Assembly: GCF_041346945.1 (NCBI RefSeq) | Contig: NZ_CP166851.1 | Span: 121,873-185,872, forward strand | From: Amycolatopsis sp. cg9 | GTDB taxonomy: Bacteria; Actinomycetota; Actinomycetes; Mycobacteriales; Pseudonocardiaceae | Direction of reading: 5' to 3' | Length of the DNA stretch: 64,000 nt | In this document: positions 9,000 to 16,726 of the stretch, in pieces | How the letters are laid out: each line of letters opens with the position of its first letter | Position numbering within the stretch: the first letter of the stretch is position 1 | Program-made: the position numbers and the translations under genes | The notes under the pieces: model-generated | Seen by the model: the letters and a program-made list of their open reading frames with translations, nothing else | What the model was told of the DNA's origin: nothing | Database searches by the model: none

Positions 9000-9058
9000 G
9001 ACTGGGCTTTTTCTGGGCATCATGCTTCACTCAGTACATGCCCAAAAAAGGCCCAGTC
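9000..9058. promoter_or_regulatory. Long inverted repeat spanning a start codon
   Basis: Arms at 9000-9020 and 9038-9058 are reverse complements over 21 bp with two mismatches, around a 17-nt loop. The right arm starts exactly at the ATG of the first gene of the three-gene operon, and no Shine-Dalgarno lies before it. As DNA it could be an operator; as RNA it would bury the start codon. No other such site was seen in the window. Confidence 0.6.
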
Positions 9059-9949
9059 GAGGACGAGGTTCGCGCCGCGGTCGCGCGACTGCTGCGGCGG
9101 GGCCTCCCGGTCACGCCGGCCAGCGCCGACACCGCCCTGCTCAACCTCCGCGGAATCGTCGCCAGGGCCGTGGACCCAGCCGACCCGGCGAGCCGCACCG
9201 CTGCGTTGGACGGCACGCTGCGTGGCCTGCTTGCTCGTTTTCCGGATGCCCGCCATGCCGCAGCGGCGCGAGCGCTGTTCGGGCTGCCACCTGCCGAACC
9301 GGGCCAGAACCTGACCGCCCGCCGCGCGCAGGCCGCCACGCTGGCGGGGTACGAAGTACACCACTTCCGCAAGCGGGTCGAGCCGAAGTTGCTCGAGCGG
9401 GTGGCCTGGGAGCTACTGGCCGACGCCGACCGCTTCACGCGGTCACCGATGATCGCGCCCCGGCTCGCTCCGGCCGGCGAGCGCCAACTGGTACTGCCGG
9501 ACCCGTTCGCCTGGGAAGTGACCGAGCACGAGGAGCACCTGTCGCGGTTGTGGTCCGCGCTGTTCGCCGCCCGCGCCGAACTGCTGGCCCTGGAGCGCCT
9601 GATCAGCTTGGAGGCCGAGCGCACGGCCATCGTTCGGGTTGCGGTGACCGCCGCATGGCGCTGGGGCGCGGCTCGCGCCGAAGCGGTCAACTACACCACC
9701 GCGTTCGCCTCAGAGCTGGAGAAGACCTCCGCCGACGAGCTCACCGCGCTGGCCGGCTGGACGCCGCCGCTGACCGACGCGCAGGCGGCCCGCCTGACCG
9801 AAGCCGCGTCCGGCGGTGCCAGCCGCGAGCAATTTGTCCAGGCCCTGCACGACGAGACCGAGCTGGGCAACGCCTGGATCGAGGGTTTCCTCACGCCGTC
9901 GGAACACGACAAGACCACGACCGAGAACAGGAACGGATCACAGCATTGA
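9038..9949 (+). CDS. Helical protein of unknown function, first gene of aaRS-like/ASCH operon
   Basis: A 303-residue, predicted all-helical protein. Residues about 1-130 hold a segment typical of some actinobacterial regulatory proteins (ALFGLPPAEPGQNLTARRAQ, then FRKRVEPKLLERVAWELL), which reads like a helix-turn-helix-type module. The rest is amphipathic helix. I do not recognise a named family. The ATG at 9038 is preferred over upstream frames because the coding-like sequence begins there, immediately after the palindrome loop. The stop overlaps the TTG start of the next gene, so the three genes are translationally coupled. Confidence 0.6.
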   Translation: MPKKGPVEDEVRAAVARLLRRGLPVTPASADTALLNLRGIVARAVDPADPASRTAALDGTLRGLLARFPDARHAAAARALFGLPPAEPGQNLTARRAQAATLAGYEVHHFRKRVEPKLLERVAWELLADADRFTRSPMIAPRLAPAGERQLVLPDPFAWEVTEHEEHLSRLWSALFAARAELLALERLISLEAERTAIVRVAVTAAWRWGAARAEAVNYTTAFASELEKTSADELTALAGWTPPLTDAQAARLTEAASGGASREQFVQALHDETELGNAWIEGFLTPSEHDKTTTENRNGSQH

Positions 9950-10563
9950 GCAGCAACAACCTCACACCCTCACCCGCGCTCACCGCCGCGCTGAAGGCCG
10001 CCGATGACGAGGCTCCCCGCCGGTACGTCATCACCGGCGGCCCCTCGTCAGGCAAGGACGACTTGATCACCGCAGTGCACGCCGCCGGAATTCCCTGCAT
10101 GCAGGACGAGCCCGGCCGAGAGATCTACCGCAAGCACCGCGAACGACTCGGCCGGCATCTGCGCCGCGAAGACCGCCGGGAGTACTCGTTGGAGGTCTTG
10201 GACGCCTTCGTGGCCGAGTACACCGCCCACCAACACGGCGTCCGCTTCTACAACCGCGGCATCCCCGACGGCTACGGCTGGGAGGCGTTCTTCGGCCTGC
10301 GCCCCACCAGCGAGCTGGAAGAGGCGACTCGGCGGTACCGGTACGACACCATCTTCGTCCTCGATCCGCTGGACACCTTCGAGGACCCCGACGACATCGT
10401 CTGGGCCAAGGACCGTGAGATCCGCCGGGTGCACGAGTTGATCGTCCAGGGCTACTTCGACGCCGGCTACGAGCCGGTCTTCGTCGCCCCGGACTCCGCC
10501 GCCGCCCGGCTGGACTTCATCTGCGCCAACCTGCGTCTGCCCAAACCAAGCCGAGGAGCGTGA
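9946..10563 (+). CDS. P-loop NTPase/kinase-like protein (AAA_28 type)
   Basis: A 205-residue P-loop protein. The Walker A is GGPSSGKDD near residues 31-39 and a Walker-B-like IFVLDP lies near 136, followed by a C-terminal REIRRVHELIVQGYFDAGYEPVFV. This resembles the AAA_28 family of small kinase-like NTPases, related to the NadR kinase domain. The start is TTG at 9946, overlapping the upstream TGA, with AGGAACGG as ribosome site. The 3' end touches the start of the synthetase-like gene. Substrate unknown; its neighbours suggest it prepares or removes a nucleotide or RNA-linked group. Confidence 0.7.
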   Translation: MSSNNLTPSPALTAALKAADDEAPRRYVITGGPSSGKDDLITAVHAAGIPCMQDEPGREIYRKHRERLGRHLRREDRREYSLEVLDAFVAEYTAHQHGVRFYNRGIPDGYGWEAFFGLRPTSELEEATRRYRYDTIFVLDPLDTFEDPDDIVWAKDREIRRVHELIVQGYFDAGYEPVFVAPDSAAARLDFICANLRLPKPSRGA

Positions 10564-12044
10564 TGTCGTTGTCCCGCACCGCAAAAGCAGGCACGCCGGG
10601 CCTGCTGCTGTCGCCGAACAGCGTGCTGGCTAACGCGCTGCTGCGCTCGATCGACCTGCTCCGGCCGCGCGTGCTCGCCGCACGACCCTCGCGCATCGAG
10701 TTCGTGGTCGGCACCCAGATCAACGGTGCCCCGCACCTGGGCACCAACCTGGTGCAGACCGCGGCGTTCCTCCTGGCCAAGACCGCCCGCCGCGAGTTCT
10801 CCATCGACACCACGGTGCGGTTCAGCGCGCTGGACAACGCTCCCCACGAGGTCATCCTGGACCCGGAGACCCACCACGCCTATCAGCAGACCTACTTCCA
10901 CGCCTTGGGCAAGGACAAGATCAGCGAACTGATCGAGGGCTACTACCTGTCGTTCTTCGACTCGTTGGCCGAGGCGACCGGCACCGAGTACGCGATCGAG
11001 ACCTACACCGATCAGCAGGCCACGCCCGGTTTCCGCGCCGAGTTCCTGCGCACGCTCGAGCGGATCGAGGACATCCGCTGGTGGATGGCGCCCTCCCACG
11101 GCGTGGTGCACGTGCGCGTTCCGTGTCCGTACTGCGGCTGGGCGGAAAAGCGCGCCGACCGCACCAAGCTCGCCGGCTTGGACGAGGACGGCGCCACCTT
11201 CACCGCCACTTGCTTCGACCACGGCGGCTACGAGGCGCACATCGACCCCGAGGACTCCACGCCCTACCTGGACCTGGCGACGCTGTACCGCAACCTCGTC
11301 AAGGAACGCGCGTTCGGCCGGGACACCGACGTGCTGCACGTGATGATGAAGGGCGGCGACTGGACATTCGGCTGTCAGCTCGTCGACGGCGCCCTCGGCG
11401 CGCTGGGAACGCCGCCGACCGCGATGCCGATGCGGATCTTCACCCCGCAAGTGCTTGCTCCGACCGGCGCGAAGCTGTCCAAGTCGCTCCTGCGCGAACA
11501 AGGCAAAGGCGCCCTTCCCGCCGACGTCGAGCCCTGGATGCTCGACACCACCACCTGGACCGGCGACGTCGACAACTACGTCGACGCGCTGGTGTGGCTG
11601 GTCAGCGAGCTGCTGACCGACCCGAAGCACTTCTTCCGCTCGTTCACCGTCAAGGAGCTCGGCCGCCTGATGACCGCCCGCCCGACCACCATGCCTGTGC
11701 GCGCCCACGAGATGGGCATCTACAAGCGCTACTTCGACCTGATCGCCACTGGACGCAAGACCACTGAGATCCGCGTCAACGACTCCAGCCGTCAGAAGAT
11801 CAAGCAGGGGTCGCTGATCCGGTTCCGCTGCCAGGGTGACGAAGTTCTGACGCGCGTTACCAAGGTGGCCCGCTACGCCTCCTTCGAGGAGATGTTCGAC
11901 CACGAAGCCGTGACGTCGGTCAACCCGTTGGCCACGCGCGAAGAACAGCTGGCCAACATCCGCCAGATCTACCCACCGGAGCGGGAAGCGCTGGGAGTGG
12001 TCGCGATCGGCATCGAGCTGGTCAACCCGCCTCGATCGGCGTGA
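10563..12044 (+). CDS. Class I aminoacyl-tRNA-synthetase-like catalytic domain fused to ASCH domain
   Basis: A 493-residue fusion. Residues about 40-345 resemble the Rossmann catalytic core of class I synthetases, closest in feel to class I lysyl-tRNA synthetase. The HIGH motif appears as HLGTN at 57-61 after GTQINGAP, a CPYC zinc-knuckle candidate sits near 188, and KLSKS (KMSKS) lies at 304-308. The anticodon-binding domain is absent; instead residues about 380-490 form an ASCH domain (MGIYKRYFDLIATGRKTTEIRV...), a PUA-like fold expected to bind RNA or modified nucleosides. It is unlikely to be a housekeeping synthetase. GTG at 10560 is an alternative start. It is the last gene of the operon; a hairpin follows. 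Confidence 0.75.
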   Translation: MSLSRTAKAGTPGLLLSPNSVLANALLRSIDLLRPRVLAARPSRIEFVVGTQINGAPHLGTNLVQTAAFLLAKTARREFSIDTTVRFSALDNAPHEVILDPETHHAYQQTYFHALGKDKISELIEGYYLSFFDSLAEATGTEYAIETYTDQQATPGFRAEFLRTLERIEDIRWWMAPSHGVVHVRVPCPYCGWAEKRADRTKLAGLDEDGATFTATCFDHGGYEAHIDPEDSTPYLDLATLYRNLVKERAFGRDTDVLHVMMKGGDWTFGCQLVDGALGALGTPPTAMPMRIFTPQVLAPTGAKLSKSLLREQGKGALPADVEPWMLDTTTWTGDVDNYVDALVWLVSELLTDPKHFFRSFTVKELGRLMTARPTTMPVRAHEMGIYKRYFDLIATGRKTTEIRVNDSSRQKIKQGSLIRFRCQGDEVLTRVTKVARYASFEEMFDHEAVTSVNPLATREEQLANIRQIYPPEREALGVVAIGIELVNPPRSA

Positions 12045-12067
12045 CCACCGAAGCACGACAACGCACA

Positions 12068-12101
12068 CGCTGGGCCTCGACCAAGGTATCGAGGCTCAGC
12101 G
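12068..12101. terminator. Bidirectional hairpin between convergent genes
   Basis: Thirteen-base arms (CGCTGGGCCTCGA and TCGAGGCTCAGCG, one mismatch) around an 8-nt loop lie between the convergent ends at 12044 and 12125, so the hairpin can serve both transcripts. Confidence 0.6.
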
Positions 12102-12124
12102 TCGTGCTTGTCGAGGTTTCCCGC

Positions 12125-13078
12125 TCAGCTGATCCGGCGGCGCAACCAGGCCAGCGCTGCCATGCCCTTCTCGCGCTGGTGCGCCCGCAGCGTCGGCAGG
12201 CCCGCCGGGGCGGGTAGCAAGGACTGATACAAGAAGTCGCCGGCCACCGCAGCAAGCACCGAGTTCACTTGGCCGGAAGCGGCGGCATGCGCGGGCCGGA
12301 AGTCCTGCCACGCCTGTTCAGGGTCGAGGTCGCTGGTCGCGGCCACCGAGGGCAGGAACAACAGTGCGTCCACCCACGGTGCACCGGTGACGGCGTAAGG
12401 CCAGTCCACCACTATCACCGTGTCGTCGGTGAGCAGCAGGTTGTCCGCCCGCAGATCGGCGTGCAGCAAGGTGTCGCCCCGAGCCGCCGACGCCCAGCCC
12501 GACTCCAGCTCCGCCAGCCGCGTCAAGTTCGCCCGCGCCCACTCGTCCAGCCGGCTGGCGAGCTGCGGGTCGGCCCCGATGGCGTGCCATGACCGGAAGT
12601 TCTCGGCGAGGTCATCCACAATGGACATCGCGGGGACGGGTGCCGGGGTGAGCCCGTCGGCCAACCGCTCCAACGCGGACATCACCCGCGCGAACTGCCC
12701 CGGGCGCCACGGCGTGGCCAGCATCGCGCCGTCGACGTCGTCGAGCACGAGCATGACCCACTTGCCGTCGTCGTAACTCCACCGCAGCCGCGGCGCTGGA
12801 ACCGAAGCCGGAAGAGAGCGCATCACCTCGATCTCGCGCCGATACAGCCTCGGCGCCCGCGGATTCTGGTCGGCGCTGATCGCCTTAGCGAATACCCGGC
12901 GCCCATCGCTAAGAGCGAGCCGGGACGCCAGGCCCGGCGAGAACCCACCGGACTGAGACACGTCGCGCACAACCGGCGCGCCGAGCGCCGATTCTGCGGC
13001 CGCCCGCACCTGCTCGGGCAACTCCTGCCAGCTCAACCGGTGCGGGACGAGCGTGGCCGCCCCCGATGCCGTGTTCAC
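12125..13078 (-). CDS. Aminoglycoside phosphotransferase-family kinase
   Basis: A 317-residue member of the APH/choline-kinase fold. The Brenner-type catalytic motif is LLHADLRADNLLL (catalytic Asp, Mg-binding Asn) followed by VVDWPYA in the DFG-equivalent position. The N-lobe has GGFSPGLASRL and FAKAI as nucleotide loop and ATP lysine. Such kinases phosphorylate antibiotics or metabolites; the substrate is not readable. I place the start at GTG 13078 because GGAAG lies 7 bp upstream; longer frames have no ribosome site and run into the divergent promoter region of the toxin-antitoxin pair. Confidence 0.8.
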   Translation of the reverse strand: MNTASGAATLVPHRLSWQELPEQVRAAAESALGAPVVRDVSQSGGFSPGLASRLALSDGRRVFAKAISADQNPRAPRLYRREIEVMRSLPASVPAPRLRWSYDDGKWVMLVLDDVDGAMLATPWRPGQFARVMSALERLADGLTPAPVPAMSIVDDLAENFRSWHAIGADPQLASRLDEWARANLTRLAELESGWASAARGDTLLHADLRADNLLLTDDTVIVVDWPYAVTGAPWVDALLFLPSVAATSDLDPEQAWQDFRPAHAAASGQVNSVLAAVAGDFLYQSLLPAPAGLPTLRAHQREKGMAALAWLRRRIS

Positions 13079-13264
13079 GCGGGCACTTCCATGCACTGGC
13101 TGGTCAGTGGGCTGTTCACCTGAAAACGATAGAGGACAGCGGTCTTCCGGGCGGCCCGCCGCCAGCATCGCGCCGTGTGGCGAGCGACGCCAGGGCGGTA
13201 CTGCCCGGCTGCCGAACCGTTCGAGGCATTCCTGGCCTCGGCCTGCCCGGCTATCATCGGGGGC

Positions 13265-13552
13265 ATGACTTCGGCGCTCGCGAATCGCTCGCCCGCTGAC
13301 CAGTACCTGGTGCAGCGGATCGCGGCGCGCGACCGGGTTGACGTGGCGTCGCTGGCCGCGCTGCCGGCCCACGAGCTAGACCGGCTTCTTCCCGGCGGCC
13401 GAGCTGCGTTCGAGCATCGCGCGCAGGTCGCCCAGGCGCTGCTGACCCGCAGAGGCATCGACCCGGACTCGGCTGAGTATCAGGCGGCTGACGCGCAGGC
13501 CCGCGACATCCTGGCGCGCGTTGACCAGCTCGGTTCGGACCACGCCGCGTGA
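13265..13552 (+). CDS. Putative antitoxin of PIN-type toxin-antitoxin pair
   Basis: A 95-residue helical, charged protein (MTSALANRSPADQYLVQRI...) lying directly before a PIN-like gene, with its TGA overlapping the downstream GTG. Small size, position and coupling are those of a VapB-like antitoxin, but no DNA-binding family is recognised. It is divergent from the phosphotransferase gene across 186 bp. Role inferred from context. Confidence 0.5.
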   Translation: MTSALANRSPADQYLVQRIAARDRVDVASLAALPAHELDRLLPGGRAAFEHRAQVAQALLTRRGIDPDSAEYQAADAQARDILARVDQLGSDHAA

Positions 13553-13962
13553 CCCTGCCGCGCGCGCTGCTGCTCGACTCGACTTTCTTGATCGCCTACG
13601 AACGTGAGCTGAGTCCCCGGCTGGCGCAGGCCGTGGTGGTTCAGGCGATCACGAGCGGACGGCTGCTGGTCGTGCCTGCCGTGTCCTTGCTGGTCGCCGG
13701 GACCGAGCTGGGCGGGCGTCACCCGGATCTGTCCTGGATGCTCAACGACCCCGCCGGCCCGGTGGAGGTGCTGGCACTGTCGGCGGCTAACGCGCTGGAG
13801 ACCGGCGAGCAGGCCGCCCGCGCCGACGGGCCGGACCTGATCGGCGTCGAGGTGGCGCAGATCGTGGTGGAGGCCGGCGGCAGTCCGATGGCCGTGATGA
13901 CGTACGAGCCGAAGCGGTACTCGGGGCTGTCGTTGCAGGTCATGGATATGCGTCCCCGGTAG
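13549..13962 (+). CDS. PIN-domain-like toxin (VapC-like)
   Basis: A 137-residue protein with a PIN-like layout: LLLDSTFLIAYE at the N-terminus supplies the first acidic residue, and the C-terminal half (LIGVEVAQIVVEAGG, then MTYEPKRYSGL) matches the alpha/beta end of VapC ribonucleases where TSDP is usual. The aspartate of that last motif is Glu here, so activity may be altered. PIN toxins cleave RNA with Mg. The GTG start overlaps the upstream stop. VapC-like is the best call; a non-toxin PIN protein is possible. Confidence 0.55.
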   Translation: MTLPRALLLDSTFLIAYERELSPRLAQAVVVQAITSGRLLVVPAVSLLVAGTELGGRHPDLSWMLNDPAGPVEVLALSAANALETGEQAARADGPDLIGVEVAQIVVEAGGSPMAVMTYEPKRYSGLSLQVMDMRPR

Positions 13963-14128
13963 ACGGCGGAACCAGGTCGGCGCAGCTTCGGGATGATCTT
14001 GAGGGCGCAGGGAGTTGTAAACCCCTTCTGACGGCCTGTAGATGAGGTCTTCGGACCTGCTACCGGCAAGGCGCCTGCGCCAGCCGCCCGTCACAACGGT
14101 ACCGCCACGCGGCAAGTAGTCCCGCGGA

Positions 14129-14488
14129 TCATCCGCCGGGCCGCGCGGGAACCACCGAGACCCGCAGGCCGCTGTCGGTGATCTCCGTCTGGAAACCGTA
14201 GTGGCCGCCGTTGGGCCCGCCCAGTGCGTCGGGCGCCAGCTGCTCCGGCGTGAGTTCGACGCTGCCTCCGGCGCGGACCAGCAGCGCGATCAGCAGGGTG
14301 TGCGCCCAGTCTTCGGGGCTGACCTGTTCGTCGTCGCACCAGGCCGCGTGGTGCAGCGCGGTGTAGAGCTGCCGGCTGGTGACGGCGTCCATCGGCCCGT
14401 CGACGTGCACGGTGATCGGCGTTGCGGCGCCGGGCTCGCGGTGCACCGACCAGCCCGAGCCGGACCAGTCCGTCGTCTCGTCCTTCAT
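14129..14488 (-). CDS. Hypothetical protein
   Basis: A 119-residue acidic protein (MKDETTDWSGSGWSVHREP...). The start at 14488 is chosen for the AAGGAGCAGTG ribosome site just upstream; a longer frame runs into the sigma-factor gene. It has a SPEDWAHTLLIALLVRAGG helix and ends in a beta-rich HYGFQTEITDSGLRVSVV segment. No family recognised. It lies 52 bp downstream of the sigma factor on the same strand, so may share its transcript. Confidence 0.6.
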   Translation of the reverse strand: MKDETTDWSGSGWSVHREPGAATPITVHVDGPMDAVTSRQLYTALHHAAWCDDEQVSPEDWAHTLLIALLVRAGGSVELTPEQLAPDALGGPNGGHYGFQTEITDSGLRVSVVPARPGG

Positions 14489-14540
14489 CACTGCTCCTTC
14501 ATACCGATCATCGTCCGGATCGAGGTCCGGACACGTGCTG

Positions 14541-15401
14541 TCAGGCGGGTAGTTCCTGCCAGAGCTCGGCGGCGACGGCACGGCACGCCGGGCAGGTCTC
14601 CAGGTGGGCGTCGACCTGTGCGGTCTCCCGCTTCGACAGGCCGCCCCGCTGCCACGCCCCCAGCTTTCCGGTGATCACCCGGCAGGCTTCCGGCTGGCCG
14701 TCGGGCTCGGCGACGTATTCCTGGAGGTACGCCTGCCGCAGGGCCTCGCGGGCCCGATAGGCCAGGGCGGACACGCCGTTCGGGGTCAGCCCCATCACGG
14801 GGGCAATCTCGACGGGGGTCATCTCCTCGACCTCGAGCCGCCACAGCACCTCCTGCCACCGTTCGGAAAGGCGGGCGAAGGCCCGTGCGACCAGGCCGCG
14901 TTCCAGCTGCGCGACGGCGGTGTCCTGGAACGGTTCGGCGATCAACTCCGGGTTGTTGGTGTCGATCGCGAAGGTTTCGACATCCTCGGTGAACTCGACC
15001 TTGCGGGCGCGGCGGGTTCGGTCGTAGGCGACGTGACGCAGCGACGTGAGCAGGTAGGCGCGGAAGGTGGCGTGGGGGCCGCCGCCAGCGCGCATGATGG
15101 CGAACACCTTCGCGAACGCCTCCGCCACCAGGTCGTCGGGGTCGATGGCCCGGTTCGTCAGCTGGTTGGCCAGGTTGTAGGCCGCGGGGCGGTGCCGGCG
15201 GAAGAGCACGCCGTACGCCGCGTGCTGCCCGTCGCGCACCGCGGCGATCAGCGCGGCGTCGTCCGGCTCGTCGCCGGCGGGCGGGACCTGGTGGCGGGCT
15301 GGCGAGCCGTCCTGGCGCTGGGAACAGGGAGTCCGGTGAGCCGAGGTGCGCTGGAACGGAACGGTGGCCGGCTGCTCGCTGGTCAACATGGTGGTGGGCA
15401 C
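14541..15401 (-). CDS. ECF-like sigma-70 factor with C-terminal zinc-finger tail
   Basis: A 286-residue sigma factor. Region 2 covers about 47-135 (ALIAAVRDGQHAAYGVLFRR, then DLVAEAFAKVF and LLTSLRHVAYDRTRRARK). Region 4 covers about 165-225 (LSERWQEVLWRLEVEEMTPV, then GLTPNGVSALAYRAREALR). After it comes a tail with VDAHLETCPACRA, the H-x3-C-x2-C zinc signature normally found in separate anti-sigma factors. The fused finger suggests self-regulation, for example redox control. The start is GTG with GGGGAG 8 bp upstream. The 90-nt palindromic repeat lies about 84 bp upstream, in the promoter region. Confidence 0.85.
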   Translation of the reverse strand: MPTTMLTSEQPATVPFQRTSAHRTPCSQRQDGSPARHQVPPAGDEPDDAALIAAVRDGQHAAYGVLFRRHRPAAYNLANQLTNRAIDPDDLVAEAFAKVFAIMRAGGGPHATFRAYLLTSLRHVAYDRTRRARKVEFTEDVETFAIDTNNPELIAEPFQDTAVAQLERGLVARAFARLSERWQEVLWRLEVEEMTPVEIAPVMGLTPNGVSALAYRAREALRQAYLQEYVAEPDGQPEACRVITGKLGAWQRGGLSKRETAQVDAHLETCPACRAVAAELWQELPA

Positions 15402-15484
15402 TGCTGTCTCCCCGCGTGGCGTGGTGCGCGATGTGGACTGCGCGACGTGGGTCTGCGAGGCCCGGCCGGAAACCTCTACAGCGC

Positions 15485-15574
15485 GTCGATCGGCAGTTTC
15501 GGTAGGTTCGGTAGATTCAAGCTACCGAACCTACCGAGACTTTCGCAAGAGGTTCGGTAGGTTCGGGAGGTTCG
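15485..15574. repeat. 90-nt palindromic GGTTCGGTAG element, copy 1
   Basis: Perfect 16-bp arms TCGGTAGGTTCGGTAG (15499-15514) and CTACCGAACCTACCGA (15522-15537) around 7 nt, then further GGTTCGGTAGG and GGTTCGGGAGG direct repeats. A second copy at 25331-25420 matches over the whole 90 nt with about eight changes. It lies upstream of the sigma-factor gene. Shared operator, centromere-like or iteron site; which is unknown. Confidence 0.8.
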
Positions 15575-15640
15575 CCCTTCCGACAGCAGGGTGTGGCGGC
15601 CCCGTGGTGCATGCCCAGCTGGCCGGACTGCCTGAGGCCG

Positions 15641-16717
15641 TCAGTCGCGGCCGGGAGGCAGCTGCGGCTCGGCGCTGAGCCGGACGTGGCGAAACCGCGG
15701 CCGGTAGAGGGTGTCGTCGGCCAGGACGTCCGCCCGCGGCCCGTTGACGCTGTACACCAGCAGGAAGCTGTTGCCGGTCTGGTGCAGGAGGGTCGGGTTG
15801 TAGGCGTAGCGGCCGGCGCTGTTCTCTGGTGGGTCGAGGATCAGCTGGGGCCCGGTCCACGGACCGGCCGGGTGCTGGGCTCGGTAGGCGACGATCGGCC
15901 ACGAACCGTGTGGTCTGCGGGTGTCGGAGGTGACCAGCAGCCACCCGGCATCGTCGGGCAGCGGCAGGACGCTGACCTCGTTGCTCACCCCGGTCAGCAG
16001 CCGTGCCGCGTCGGCTGGCTCGGGCGACCACGTTCCGGCGGCGCTGCGGTAACGCCAGGTTGCCGCGGGCCGCAGCGCCGAGGTGGAGGCCAGCAGCAGG
16101 TGCTTGTGCTTCCCCTCGTCGGCCACGCCGTAGACCAGCAGCTCATCGCCGACCCGGTGGACGGCCGCGCCCCACTGCACTCCGGTACCGTCGGCGATCG
16201 GCGTCCGGCTGAGCACGCGCAGGTCCGGGAGCGTGAGCTCGACCAGAACCGTCTGGCGCCAGGCGAAGTCCCATTCCGTCTTCTGCTCGTCGGGCACCGT
16301 GGCCTGGTACTCCTGGTAGAAGATCCACAGCCGGTGCCGGTCGGCGGGCAGCGCGGGGTCGTCCACCGCGACGCCGTGGCCGGTCCACAGCCATTGGGTC
16401 AGGCCGTCCGGCCCGACCTTGTCGATCGGGGTGACGAGGGCATCGGGCTGGCCCGGCGTTCCGCCGAGGACGGTGCGCAGTCCGCCGGGGGCGACGTCTT
16501 CGACCACGATGCAGTTGTTCACCATGCGGTTGTCGGCCAGCAGGGTGTCGGAGAACAGCCAGAGGCGCTGGCGTCCGTGGGCGAGGTCGATCGCGTAGGC
16601 GGAGTCGCCGCCGCGCCAGCCGTTCTGCGTGGCGGCGAGCACGGCGAACCGGTGCGCGAGCGGATGCGGCGTGGGGTCCAGGACGATGGTCAGGCCGGCG
16701 GCGGGTGGTGCGGGCAC
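15641..16717 (-). CDS. Beta-propeller-like protein (DUF4185-like)
   Basis: A 358-residue protein with repeated strand-turn units typical of five-bladed propellers related to glycoside-hydrolase-like DUF4185 proteins: RLWLFSDTLLADNRMVNNCIV, GVQWGAAVHRVGDELLVYG and GRYAYNPTLLHQTGNSFLLVY. There is no signal peptide, unlike secreted relatives, so it would stay in the cytoplasm. It may bind or cleave a sugar, but no catalytic pair can be assigned. The gene at 16727 ends 9 bp before its start, so the two are probably co-transcribed. Family call is moderate. Confidence 0.55.
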   Translation of the reverse strand: MPAPPAAGLTIVLDPTPHPLAHRFAVLAATQNGWRGGDSAYAIDLAHGRQRLWLFSDTLLADNRMVNNCIVVEDVAPGGLRTVLGGTPGQPDALVTPIDKVGPDGLTQWLWTGHGVAVDDPALPADRHRLWIFYQEYQATVPDEQKTEWDFAWRQTVLVELTLPDLRVLSRTPIADGTGVQWGAAVHRVGDELLVYGVADEGKHKHLLLASTSALRPAATWRYRSAAGTWSPEPADAARLLTGVSNEVSVLPLPDDAGWLLVTSDTRRPHGSWPIVAYRAQHPAGPWTGPQLILDPPENSAGRYAYNPTLLHQTGNSFLLVYSVNGPRADVLADDTLYRPRFRHVRLSAEPQLPPGRD

Positions 16718-16726
16718 GGCGACCGT

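Noticed and set aside
8734..9945. N-terminal extensions of the helical protein and the NTPase
   Set aside because: Upstream codons are out of character (Arg/Pro/Ser-rich) and lie over a palindrome or over the preceding gene; starts at 9038 and 9946 fit overlaps and ribosome site.
13963..14128. Possible gene remnant or tRNA-like sequence in the convergent gap
   Set aside because: One minus frame reads EDLIYRPSEGVYNSLR-like, but it has no start or family match, and no cloverleaf could be drawn.
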